NCBI GenBank assembly: GCA_034509425.1
Contig: JAVTVJ010000572.1
Span: 62,001-126,000, forward strand
Length of the DNA stretch: 64,000 bases
Direction of reading: 5' to 3'
From: Eopsaltria australis
Lineage: Eukaryota > Chordata > Aves > Passeriformes > Petroicidae
In this document: piece by piece, positions 11,901 to 24,193 of the stretch
Numbering within the stretch: the stretch's first letter is position 1
Layout: every line of letters starts with the position of its first letter
Position numbers and translations under genes: made by a program
The notes under the pieces: generated by a model
The model's input: the letters and a program-made list of their open reading frames with translations, nothing else
Databases searched by the model: none
What the model was told of the DNA's origin: nothing

Positions 11901-14900
11901 GTAGTAACTGCTCTTTTTATCCCAGGAGTCTGATTAAAAGCTCTGCAGGTGCAGGGAAGGAGAGCAGAAGAGAGACAGGACCAATCCTGGCATCTGAGCT
12001 TGCCTTGCTGCCTGCTCTGCTTGCTTATCTGACCTGAAATACTGCATAGGGCTACCTGCTCTGAAAAAGGTTCTCCAAATTCTCTGACCCTTCAAAGCAG
12101 TTAAAGGATTGAGAGATCTCATTCCCAAATTTTGTTCCCTTTTTTGAAATAATTTGTTCTGAATAAACCACTTTATTCATTTTTCCACTTATATTGGGAA
12201 GAGATGATATTTAGCTAACATGGCAAAAAAATTCACAGTAACAGACTCAGACTACCAGTTCTTAAATAACCCTGCCCCCAAAACTATTAAGTCTATATCA
12301 GCATTTTTGAGTCTTGCATACTTCTGGTATGTTTATAGGCATATTTAGCCAAATGGGACAACAATAATTACTTTCATGAAATTCTGTTCCAGCTAAGCAT
12401 ATTTGACATTTGCACACAGCATAAAACTGAAAGTGCATACGTGGGATTTTTTCAAAGTTTAGGTTAAGCAGAAAAACAGCTTTTAGTTTTTTATTATCTC
12501 TATATGCCCCAATTCAAATTTTTCAACTTAACATCTCCTTGCCCAGCTTTCAAATACTGGTGTTAGCTGGTAGACTGGCTAACACATAACCAGATACAAA
12601 GAGCATATTATATTAACAGGCATTTGACATGAATAAATAATTTTACATCTTAGCAATCACTCTATCCTTTCCCCTTTGTAGAAAGGGAGTTATCCTTTAG
12701 CTGCCTCTCCTTGGAGGAGATATGCTGCCAAGGGTGAGCCAGATCTCCCATGACTGTTATTAATTCACATCTGGATTAGACAAGAACTTTTGGTAGAAAA
12801 TAAACAAATGTATACACAAAAGTATTGTGTGTAATGTATAATCATGTTGCATCTACAGACGTGAGTAATTTCCTTTGGTTCCTACACATCCAAGGACAGA
12901 GTTTTGCTCTCAGCCACAGAAAAGATGCGCAGCAGAGCGTGTGGACAGCAGAAGGACATATTCTCACTGCTTAGCTTCACTCAGCTGCTTTAGGAGGTGA
13001 GCCTCCGTAAGTTTCTCCCATAAATGCAGAGAGAAGGATCAATTGGAGTAATCTGTACTAAGATCAAAACTCTAGTCTGTGAATAATTCTTGATAAGAGA
13101 TTTACTCTTATTTACCATCAAGTAAAGATACAGCACAAGGAAATTAGCTACCTAATTTAGCTGGCTAAATTAGTTTCCTGAAATAGGAAGTGTAAGCCAT
13201 GACACACTGTACCCATTTTGTCATCCAGTCTCCTTCCGGTTTTTTTCTGGATTCAATTAGCATTTAAGAGTTTATTCTGGAGAGGCAAGTCTGCAAATGT
13301 GTTGTCTAGTTCTGTGGGAAAGAGCAGTACCAGCCTCCACTATCACAGCTTGTCTTCCTCTACACAGGGGATGCACCAAGATCAGGACAGATTGCAAATC
13401 GTAGGCAGATGATGGAGATCACACTGGCTCGCTACAGGTCAAGGCAAAGATAATAAATTGTTAAGGACAAGGTGTTGCTTCCACCTGTTTCACTGCAGAG
13501 CAGTGGATAGAACACCTGGCAGAGCCAGAATACACAAAGGGCTAAAAACTGCAAAAGGTTTTCTTGTCTTCTTACCTAAGGATTTTGAGACTGCTTCCTG
13601 TGGAAGGAGAGACTGCAAATAGCAGTTTTGGAAATATTTCTAAAGAAAACAAAAAGAAAGACTTCTGCTCAGCTTACACACAGAAGGATCTATGTCCCTA
13701 ACAAAAGCCTTGATCTTCAGCTGATCACCTCAGACTGCTTATCTGTCAGATAACTTCAACTTGATTGAGAGCCCTTGCTGAGCCTTTTCATGTTGGTGCA
13801 ATAAAATACACTGTTACAGATGTCCACTTCATCAGTGGCATGGTTGACAGGATGGATTTTTTTTGATCCTCTGTTTAGCTACACAAGATGAGGTAGGAGC
13901 ACTGCAAATCACTGCTTTGGACATACCATAGCAGAGGGGTTGGGGAGTGTTGGATTATGCTGCGTAGGAAACAGATTTAATTTACAACAATAACTTATAT
14001 TTACACTAGGGACTGCAACATCATTAAAAATCCCCACTGCAGAAAAAGCCCAGGAGAACAATGACTTTAAACACCTTTTCTGAAAAGGCTTGATGCAAGG
14101 CACTGAAGGTCAGACTCTAGCAGAAAATATTCAGAGTGTGGAACCTAGACGACTCAAGAGGAGGAATTATTAGTTGTCCTCTTTCCCAGTAATGCACTAT
14201 AAAATTTTAGGTAATTTCTATTAATTTAATTTTTAAAATATACATACTGGTAACATGTATTGGCATTTTAATGAAAAGACAGGTAGTTCAAGAAGAGACT
14301 GGCTTGCTGCATTCTACAGCCTGCACAGGAAGAAGTCTTTAAGCTTAACAGCTTCTCTTTCCATCAATAACTGTGATATGCTAGCTGAACAAAAGTTAAA
14401 TAAACCCTAAAAGGTTCAAGTTTTACTATCGAAGTGGAGAATAAAAGATCAGACCTCACAGCAGCATGAAGTTCACTCAGTCCTCTCAATTTAAGTTTTC
14501 ATATCTAATAAGGAGAACTGTTTTCAGAAAACAGCTTTGTTGCAAGTGCTGACAAATGGATAACACAGAGTTTGCTACAGACCTTGACAAAAAATAACTG
14601 AGAACATCAATCACAATCTATTTGGAAAGATGGCAAGTCATGAATGTCTTTTCCTAACTCACACATTCAGGCAACAGGGGTGAAGCCTTGGATGCAGAGT
14701 GCCAGCTGCCTGAAATATATAACCTAACATCATCATTCACCAAATAGGTTCTGTCCCAAGAGCCTTGGCACCATGGGTCTCACCTTTGCCCAAAAGTGTG
14801 CATGCTCAGAGACACAGAGGGGCTTTGAATTCCACAGCAAGATTTCCTCGTACAAGATACAAGAGACAGAAGTACAAGTTAAGCCTTTAAAGAGACTTAA

Positions 14901-17900
14901 CTCTTTAAAGAGTTATTCAGCAAAACAGACTGAATAAAGCCTTCCCATTGCACAGCACAGAACAAATCCTCTCCTCAGCTCTGCAACTTTTACCAATTTC
15001 CTGTCTTGCACAGCCTCCACACAGAGCTCCACAAGCTCCAGAACCTCTGTTGCCTCCAAGGGCCCAGAAGATCAGGTATGTCTGCTCCACCTTTGCAGTT
15101 GCTGACATTGGAATGTAGGGTAACCTTGCTCCTCTGCAAGGGGAACATACTCTGAATGCAGTGGGCTCCATCAGGTGCCACCCAGGTTTGCCAGAATAAA
15201 ATGAACAGTTTGTTAGGTAGCAAATGGAGAAGCTTAGTTTTCACTTTCACTGGGTAGCATAGTCCTACTGAAAATTTCATAGAAATTTGAATGATTATTC
15301 TGCTTTTCTGAACCTACTCCTGACTTCAGCACAAAGCCACACACAGACTCCAAATGTTTTAATTTCAAAACACATATTTCTGTTCTGTTATTTTGTCTTT
15401 TAGCCCTTAATAACTGAATCATAAACAGCTTTCATTATTAAAAAAATTCAAAAGTTTTCTAGTTCTTGTTACAGGATTATGAGCAAAAGAATGGATACAA
15501 AAGTAGGTGTTTTCAATTTAACAAACTCTCATTTCTTATTACTGAATTTCACTTGTTGAATTAAATAGCAAGCATAGGCTTTTACTGCATTTTATGAGGT
15601 TGCTCATTAAAGTACATTTTTGCAATTTCTCGAGTTTTAGCTTAGCTTTAGGATCCCATTGGCCTGAGTACAGCTTGAGAATTCCTGCTGTATAGCAATA
15701 AAGTAAGTAGACAGAGAGCCTGAGCCTTGTCTCCAAAGAGCCTCTCAAAACACCACGACATATCCAGCTCCACTTAAAACACTGGACTTGCATTGAGAGA
15801 CATCACTACATCTCATGTTTGTCTTTTGCTTTATGAACTGCAGAAATCTATGAAGACTCAGGTGGTGTAACAGCATCTGCCCTTGCATTTTTATTAGTCT
15901 GTGCAGAATCAGATTTTACAGAGAGCAGTACTTGTTCAGCTAAAACCACTACTTTATTGTCACAATGCCACTTTATAGTTTTTACAGACACTGCAATATT
16001 TTCCAAAACCCACATTTCTAATCTGGTTTTAAAAACTCCTTTGTGTTTATCTATGTGTCAAGTGAAAGGCAGACTAAGCCAAACACTACCATAATTCATT
16101 ATTTACTGGAACATTCAGTGATGGGAATTTCCTAAGAAGAGCATTCACAGAGCAGTAAAAAGCTGAGCTGGAACAAGAGTGAGCTCACCTGCAAACTTTG
16201 CTTTAGAGAGATCTTACTGTAGCTCCCAGCACCCCAAAAGCAATGTCCCTCTCATCCAATACTGATGAACTGCTTCTGCAGTCACCTAGTCAGCAGATTG
16301 TTCATGGTCAAAATTTCTTTTTTTTATTTTTGGGAGATAGATACAGCTTTTTAATCTTCCAAGTGTGACAATGTTGCCTGTCCCACGAAGCAGAGCAAAG
16401 GATGGGGCTGAGGTGGTTGTAGGTTGCAACTGGAGATCTGGGGGTGAAAAGGGATAAGGCAAGGCCAAACAAAGCTGTTGTAGAAACTTCAGCAAAGGTT
16501 TTTGAGACCATAAGTATGATGTCATGACTGCTTAATATAATTTCCTTATTGAGGGAGGGGGAAGCAGTAAAAGACTTAAGTTTATGTGCTTTTCTTTAAA
16601 GATTTATAAAACCCTCTTAACCCAATTCTTGGAAAACCAATCACACAATGCCTTTTGCGCAGTCACAGCAAGAGCAATACTCTCTCACAAATTACAGTTC
16701 TCCAGGTACCCGTTTCCATTAGAATGTTCATGAGAAGTTTGTTGACCAAGTTGGTAGAGACTGGCTAAGAAGACAAATCATAAAAAACAGTAAATAGTGA
16801 AACATCAGTTGTACATTGTAGGCAGCTACTCTCTTTATTGTTTGATTTCCTTCAGCTTTGGCATTATACTGTTAGTTTATAGCCCAAAACCAGCTGAGTA
16901 ACTCAAACACTCTCTGAATCCAGCTGTATCTTTCAGCTGGATAGGTACAAGCACCTATTTTTGCTTATTTGAACAGAACACTTGTGACAGTGACATGGAG
17001 GAGAATAGCTAAATTGGAATGGACCTTTGCCAATCATTTACTCCAATGATACTTACAGTGTGATCTAGAACCTGTGGAACAGAGATACTCCAGGTTTCAT
17101 TCTACAGGGCAACATACAAAATGGTCAAATAATTTTGGAGGCAGATATTATAAGTTTAGGAAAGAACAGAACTAAATTGGTCAGAATTTCTCAGTAGCTT
17201 CTGAACTCAGGTCCCTTACATGCATTTAAGATTAGATGAACTATAAATTCCTAAAGATTTGTTCTGCATCCTTGGGAGAGATAGATGGGGAACACATTGA
17301 AGGAATACAGAAAAGCTGTATGATTTTTCTCTTGCTTCAGGCAAATAATTTCTGTCTCTAGGAACAAGATTTATATGTCCTTTTTTTTTCCCCCTTTCTA
17401 TATATATATCTGCATGATATTAGACAAATGAGATACGCCAAGCCTTTCACAAAGGGTTACTTTACTTTCTCGTTATACCAGTGTCTGACTTAAGCCCATT
17501 AGTCAAATTTGCAATGCTGCTAAGCACTCCCAGGCTATAAAGCAAAATCACCTGGAATTTCAAAGTAATTCAGCCCAGTACCACACTATCACACTAACTA
17601 CTTTGAAGTGCAATTCATCTAAAGTTAATTGACTTAACTGAATGGATACTTTAATCTCAGTGAGTTTCAGCCCTGAATTTCTTCAATTTTAAGGAGATAA
17701 GCCTCAAGAAACACTCAGGTCCTGGTGATGAGATCCTGCAAATATCCATATGACAATGACTCACTGTCTTCAGCACAGGCTAGAAAATAAGGCAAGGGGC
17801 ACATGCTGATGTACAGGGAGAATCCCCAGTGCTGAACAGCTGCTTATGCAGTTAGAGCTGTCTCTTCCATAGGCTGAGTGAAACAGCATTCTGATGAAAT

Positions 17901-17932
17901 CATAATTTATAATGGATATGTGTGTCAAAACG
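8994..17932. other. Intergenic DNA, no gene recognised
   Basis: Mostly AT-rich and non-coding. Two richer patches stand out, about 10850-11280 and 11550-12060. Both have raised GC and longer open frames on both strands, but no protein family, splice pattern or repeat that I can name. They could be old LTR or LINE remnants. A run of AT microsatellite-like sequence lies around 9600-9710. Confidence 0.5.
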
Positions 17933-18448
17933 ATAGAATCATAGAGTGGTTTGGGTTAGAAGGTACCTTAAAGATCATCTAATTCCAATACCCCTGTCAC
18001 AGGCAGGGACACCTTCCATTAGACCAGATAGCTCAAAGCTCCATCCAGCCTGGCCTTGAACACTTTCACAGATGAGGCATCCACAACTTTTCTGAGCAAC
18101 CAGTGCCTCATCACTCTCATAGTGAAGAATTTCTTCCTAGCATCCAATCTAAACCTACTTTCTTCCAGTTTAAAGCCATTACCCCTTGTCCTATCACTCA
18201 CTACATGCTCCAAATAAAAAGCCCTTCTTTAGCTTTCCTGGAGGCCTCTAGGTACTGAAAGGCTGCAATGAGGTCTCCCCAGAGCCTTCTCTTCTCCAGA
18301 CTGAACAACCACAACTCTCTGAGCCTGTCTTCATAGGAGAGGCGCTCCAGCCCTCTGATCATCTCCACAGCCCTCCTTGGGACTGGTTCCAACAGTTCTA
18401 TTGTCCTTCTTATGCTGGGGCCCCAGAGCTGAACACAGTACTCCAAGT
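17933..18448 (-). mobile_element. CR1 LINE, 5'-truncated 3' end
   Basis: The plus strand starts with the reverse complement of the CR1 3' terminus (ATAGAATCATAGAGTGGTTT) and continues into CR1 ORF2 on the minus strand. Translation gives the C-terminal part of the reverse-transcriptase polyprotein in two frames. One, at about 18446-18201, contains RLSYEDRLRELWLFSLEKRR. The next, at about 18213-18019, contains [19 protein letters not shown]. The frame change between them and the missing 5' end show a dead copy. CR1 is the dominant LINE of birds, so it supports an avian source. Confidence 0.93.
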
Positions 18449-21400
18449 ACTTAATGTATGCTAGTGAAACAGTTGCACTTACCCATCCAAATTACAGGTT
18501 TCACTAAACTGTGAGTATTTGACTTTAGTCATAATACGTTCCTTTCACACATCATTGTAAATGGACTGTGACTTAAGGACCCAAGTCTTGGGGACACTAA
18601 TGGGGTTAGTCACAAAGTCACAATATATTTCTTTAAACAATTAAGCCTGTCCATAATCTAGCAGACATTCCTATGGCCATTGTCATGTAGATCACCAAAA
18701 ATGCTTCTTCATGCATATATTTGTAAGTAATTTGACCTAGCAAAATATCCTACTACAGCTAAGAGTGTTTTAAGATCCAGACTATGCAACTGCGTAGTCA
18801 GGAAAACCTCCCAAATCTAATGTATTATATAAGAGCTTAATTCCATGTGTATTTAGCTTGATTTTAAAATAAACTCATTCTGCTGCTCTTTTCTTTGGAT
18901 GCAGCAATAAATGACATCATGGTACTTCAAGAGTCAATGCTGCAATGTGTACAGAATAAAACTAATTCATTATAGTTTCATTTCACAGGTGTCTATAGAG
19001 TAGTGTACTCAGCAAAAAGAAAAAAATAAAGCTGTGAAGCAGCATATTGTTCATCAGGATGACACATCATGGTAATTATTTCTGTTCTTCTGGGAATATA
19101 GGTTCCAGTATAAGGTACTTCTTGTTACAGCAGCAGTGCTTCAGGAAAGTAAATAATAATGATGCTTATATAAAAGATAAAAGATCAGCAAATTAGAAGA
19201 TTCTCAACCTGAATTTCAACAATTATTTTTATTTCAAAATGCAAGAGGTAAAGCATATGTTTTTACTGTAATGATGCATCTAACTGAGTTGAATACGGTT
19301 CTTATGAGGTGCCCTGTCTGAGTATTCTGACAAACACTAATGTATTCCACTTTACCTGAGGGAATATTCAAACAGGGTGTCTCTTTGAGGAAGCATTCAA
19401 GTTTGGCTTTTTTTTAGCAGAACCTCAGCTTTGCACAGTACTTTCTGACTCAGCACCAAAGGCCAATTTTACATTGAAGTTCTACTCTACAATCCTACCT
19501 TCTAAAAACTCTTAGCACAACAAATCTGTCAATACTTTCTGCCTAGCTACATTCCTTGGAGAAATGGCCAGCTGCTCCCATCCTGTAAGGTTTTTCTTCC
19601 ATCTGGAACAAAATGCTTCACACAAAATACCATAATAGCATTGATCTAGACATCAGTACCCCTCCCCAAGTAGAAAACCATCCAATGCTGCCATTCCCAC
19701 CGGGTGACACCCCTGAAAGTTCATTTCTGAGTTAATGGGGATTGCTCGCTTGCTAGATCTGAACTATAGGCAGATCTCACCCCTCAAATATTTAAGTGTT
19801 TTTATAAAGACATCTGAAATGTGTAAGTATTGAACTTATTTACATTTCAGACTATCTGTTTTTCAAAACTTTTAGTAAGGAAGTGAATTTCAATCTTGGC
19901 TCTTAAAAAAAGAAAATAATGAAAAGGAGGTTTTTGAGAATGTATTTGCATTAAATGAAAGGATCTTATAGAATTACACATCTCTTGCATTATTTATTTC
20001 ATGCCTAGTCTGGATTTTGCTAGCTAAAAGTATTTTTTGAATCAAAGAGAAAAGCTTTGCCTGTGCATTTCTAGAGAAGTTAAGGGGTTTACATTGCCAG
20101 AGTAATCTCTATAAAATTAATAGACACCAGATGGCCCCATAGCACTTACTCATCTAACAAACAGATTTGAGTTTCCCTTTAGGGAAAATGAAAAGGAGCT
20201 GCATAGTTTGATGTTCAAAGTTATGGGTGCTTCAAGTTTCAGATGGAAAACTGCCCTGAAATTTATCAGACATTTATTTTTATATACATATGTATATGAT
20301 TAGGATATATAAAATAGGGTTAGGACACTTACCTGAGAAAATCTTGGGACTGTCTTTGCATTTTATTGCCCAGTTGTAACAGTGTATCTTTAAAAAAAGC
20401 TGCAACTAACACCTCTGCAAAGCTTGGTCCTGTAGGAACAAGGATGGTAGATGCCACAAGAATGTGCTTGCTAGACACAGCTGAAGTGGAAGGGTAGGTT
20501 TATCTATGTGGTTATCTACCTGTGTGATCCAGATTGGCTGGAACTGAAGACACTTTGGAGCAGGCAGACAAAGGCAGGCATTAAAAGAGTTTAAAAAAAT
20601 CAAATAGGGAAGGGGGAAAAAAAGTTAATTAAGTGGCTCCAGTGAGAACACCCAGTTCTCCACTCAACAAGACTAATTAAATTTCTGTCATTAATTGCAA
20701 CAGATAGGTTTTAAGTTTGTTGACAAGATATAAGCAGGGAAAATACCGGCACACAAGTTATACTGGCACACAAGTGCTTTACATTTCAAGCAGAGCTGCA
20801 AATACAACTTCCAGAGGTATATCTGAAACTACTTAGGCTCACTGTCATCTAAGAAAGAGTAGGAAGCCCCTTCTACACAATTAGTCACACTGACAGCTGG
20901 GTCAGAATAAAAATGTCCTGAACTCCAAACAAAGCAATGCATTAGAGGCAGCAATTTACGCCAGAGATGGAATCTACTATTTATGTGGTGGTAGAGAGAA
21001 AACGTGAGCCTTCTGAAATGCATTCTCTTTCCCTCCCCACAAAAAGATGTCAGGAAAAAAAAACAACATGTGTGCACATAAAAAGGTGCAGGGTATGTTT
21101 ATTTTAAATAAGTACTCATACAGAGGACACTGATATCACATGGAGAATTCAGTCAGATTCTTGCTTCAAATTATCTTTCCCTCACAAAAGGCAACACAAA
21201 CCGAAGATTTGACTTGCTATTTGGCAACAAACATTGCAAAAACAGTATGCATTTCCTTTAGGAGGTATTTTGCTATACATTGGCTCACCTCATGTTACAC
21301 GACATAGTTAGAATGTGACTATGCAGTTGGCAACTACAGTTTTCACAGAAGTTGGATCATGCTCAAATACACTATTTTTATAATAAAGCCAAACTAAGTC

Positions 21401-21641
21401 GACCCATGTGTAACTTCAGATTAGCTGATTGAGGTTTCAACAGTAACACTTTATGCATTTTTATTTCATTTTGAACTTCAAAATTCAGTCTATTACATGA
21501 CATAATAAATCACAAAGATGAAGCCGTTTGCTTCATTTTCTGTGTAGTTCAAAAAGGTAGATGTGGAAGTTGCCTTACACTGAGATCCAATAGTCTCAGT
21601 GTTTAAATTGCTGCTAAAAACCTTGGAAATGGTTTAAAAGG
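18449..21641. other. Intergenic DNA, no gene recognised
   Basis: AT-rich DNA between the CR1 copy and the LTR. There are short chance frames only. TTTATT at about 21095 on the plus strand reads as AATAAA on the minus strand and could be a distal GAS2L3 polyadenylation signal if that 3'UTR is about 3 kb long. This is inference only. Confidence 0.5.
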
Positions 21642-22182
21642 TGCTGTGGGTTGACCCCACTCAGCAGCCAAGTGCCTGTGCAGCTGTTCACTCCCCTTAG
21701 CTCTCCTCCACCCCCAGCAAGATAAGGAGAAAGGAGCAGCAAAAGCAAAACCCATTAGCTGAGATAGAGAGTTTAATGAATGAAGGAAAGGTATGAAAAG
21801 TAAACCACCAAGTGATGCAAAGGCAATCCTTCACTACTCCCACAGACAGACTGATGCCCAGCCAGCTGGCAAACAGCCACCTTAGAAGCCACACAACCTG
21901 CACCCCCTTCTTTCTCTACTTCTTCCTTCTTTTTATTGTTGAGGTGATGCTTTACAGTATGGAATAGCCATTTGGCCAGTTCTCAGCCATGTCACTCCTA
22001 ATCTCTTGACTACTCACTGTGGGGGCAGAGCAGGAAAAAGGACTTGACCCTGGAAAGGGCTATTCAGCAACAGCCCAAACATCAGTGTGTTACCAACATT
22101 GGTTTGGATTTTAAATCTAAGACACAGCCCCATATGGGATGCTATGAAGAAAGTGAACTCCATCTCTTCCAGACCCATTACA
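21642..22182 (+). mobile_element. Solo LTR of an avian endogenous retrovirus
   Basis: The sequence starts TGCTGTGGGTTGACCCC and ends ACCCATTACA, so it has the TG...CA ends of an LTR. Internal blocks match the plan I remember for bird ERVL-type LTRs: CAGCCAAGTGCC near the start, TTGAGATAA-like then AGTTTAATGAATG, a CCAGCCAGCTGGC block, CTTTTTATTGTTGAGGTGAT, GTATGGAATAGCCATTTGGC, and near the end AGCCCCATATGGGATGC followed by CTATGAAGAAAGTGAACTCC. No gag, pol or env sequence adjoins it, so it is a solo LTR. I could not find a clean target-site duplication, so the ends may be off by a few bases. Confidence 0.7.
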
Positions 22183-24193
22183 GAAAGAAACCCCAAGAAG
22201 TCAGCTACTAATCTGCATGAGATATATCACATGTAACTCACCATTTGGAAGCCAAAAAATCAAAAGCAAGTAATCTACTGTAAAATGCTTTCAGTATATG
22301 AAACCATGTGCCAGATTTATCAAACCTTACAGCAATCCACTATAGTGAATACTCTGCCTAACAGCGTAGCAGTGGCTTTGACCAGCGTACAGTTAAAAAA
22401 AGCAAGGCCAAGGCCTTCCCCAAACATACAACTTTGTATGGGACCTTGTGGGACTTGTGTCCACATTATTAAAACTGATCTGTTTTCCTCTTACAACTTG
22501 GATACTGGCATCTATTGCTTACTCCCAACAGGTTGTGAGCAGTATTGTACAGTAGATATGCATAAATAGCATCATAAATTAAATAAAATAAGCTAACAAA
22601 GTGCTCAGGAAAGCAGCTCTATGACTGCCACATAGCATGAGAACTCAGTTTACGATGCTTGCTTACTACTCTAGTTCCAGGGAAAAAAAAATCAAAATAA
22701 AACGCCTTAAAAACAGAAACTACATATTCTGTGGAACTCTTCTCCTTTTAAAAAGACTTCCCTGTCCCACCATCCAGGACACTCTACGGCAGTCACACCC
22801 ACTCCTGCCCATAAATAGACTGGGAATGGAGGGCAGAAGTCATGGTCTGTGGAAACCATCGATATCCCTTCACAAACTATCAGAACTCCTTAATGTCTGT
22901 AGGGACAACTGTTCATTAACCCCAAAATAACCCAAACAGCACTAATTCCAAAGACAGTAGTTTTCAATCTACCATGAAGCTCACTTCTCTTAAGGGTAAA
23001 GGTGTTGAGCACCTCAGTTTACCCCCTGAAAGACTTCAGGAGCTGAGTGTAAACAGTGCATAACTTTCTGGCACTTTAAGATGCTTAAATGCAGACCATA
23101 TTCCTCTTTGGGAAACTACTCTACCTCCAGAGAGTGATAGAGGAGAACCAGGAAAGAGGTCTCCATAAATAAAACAAGAAAGGCCACTGCAGACTAGAGT
23201 GCCCACAAAAATTAACCTGTAGCACTGAGAAAAGTATTTAGCAATTAAGTCTGACATGCAAAGGCCACTCCTTCTGAGTTGTAAAGCTCTGCTATAGCAG
23301 TCAGTGCTTGCAGCTTAGTGCTGCTGCATCAGGAGCCATTTTGGGGCTCCAACCCAGTAGCAGGAGCTGGTGTGGGGCTCCAACCCAGGGGCAAGTGTCT
23401 TCCCAGGAACTCAGGAACATCACTCCATGCAGCAAGAGCTTTCTAGGAAAGCCTGGGCTCACTTATAGCTTAATTTGAACAAGAACCAAGGAAAGTTATC
23501 TGCCCTGGGTTTTAAAGGTAGTATTGCTCACTGAAGTGTTCTGTTCTGAATTTCAGAGGCTAAGGCACAATGAAAGTGAGCAATCAAGGCCGTGATTATC
23601 CATGTCCAATTTCAAACAAACCAAGCTCCACTTCTAAGTGTGCTGAATCCACTTTTAGGCATATGGGGAGGCACAATGAACACTGATAACAGCATCTATC
23701 AAATCTAAACAGGACTAGAAATTTCTTCCTCTTTCCAAAACATGTGACCCAGATTTGGGTTCTGGGATACCAGTGAACTAAAACCCAATGTTTTGTTTGA
23801 GGTATTGGAAATTTTACAGCTTGTGCACAGTACTGTTGCTTGCCACACCTCAATGCAGACATGCCAGAACCACCAGAGTTCTGCAAAAGCATCAGCCTTA
23901 AATCCCCTTTCCTCTCCCACTGCATCTCCTTTCTGCAGCAGATCAAGGATATTTGCTATTCCACAGTGCTTCACAGCAAGCAAGCTCACTTCTAAACAGG
24001 TCCAAATAGAAGTTTCTAAACTGCAAGATAAACACAGTTCTTACAGTAAGTTAGGCAGCAAAAGGCAGGTTATAACTAATATTTCATATTAAATGTAGTG
24101 TTATTTAACTCCTTTTCCTTGTCCTCAGTGTAGCAGTTAACAAGAGGCCCTTTTGAATGTAACAGAGACTTCCACAGAAAGTGACAATCTAGT
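22183..24193. other. GAS2L3 3' flank, probably 3'UTR in part
   Basis: Minus-strand transcription leaving the GAS2L3 stop codon enters here, so the upper part is probably 3'UTR. I see no AATAAA on the minus strand close to the stop codon, which leaves the true 3' end open. Frames at 23596-23989 on both strands are antisense shadows without family resemblance. Confidence 0.5.
23330..23391. repeat. 31-bp imperfect tandem duplication
   Basis: Two adjoining copies start CAGGAGC at 23330 and 23361, and each contains GGGGCTCCAACCCAG. The copies differ at several positions in the middle. It lies 0.8 kb downstream of the GAS2L3 stop codon, possibly within the 3'UTR. Confidence 0.75.

Noticed and set aside
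1..24000. Coding exons of ANO4, the next gene expected from mammalian synteny
   Set aside because: I compared the longer minus-strand frames with the known start and conserved blocks of ANO4 and saw no match. The gene is probably beyond the window.
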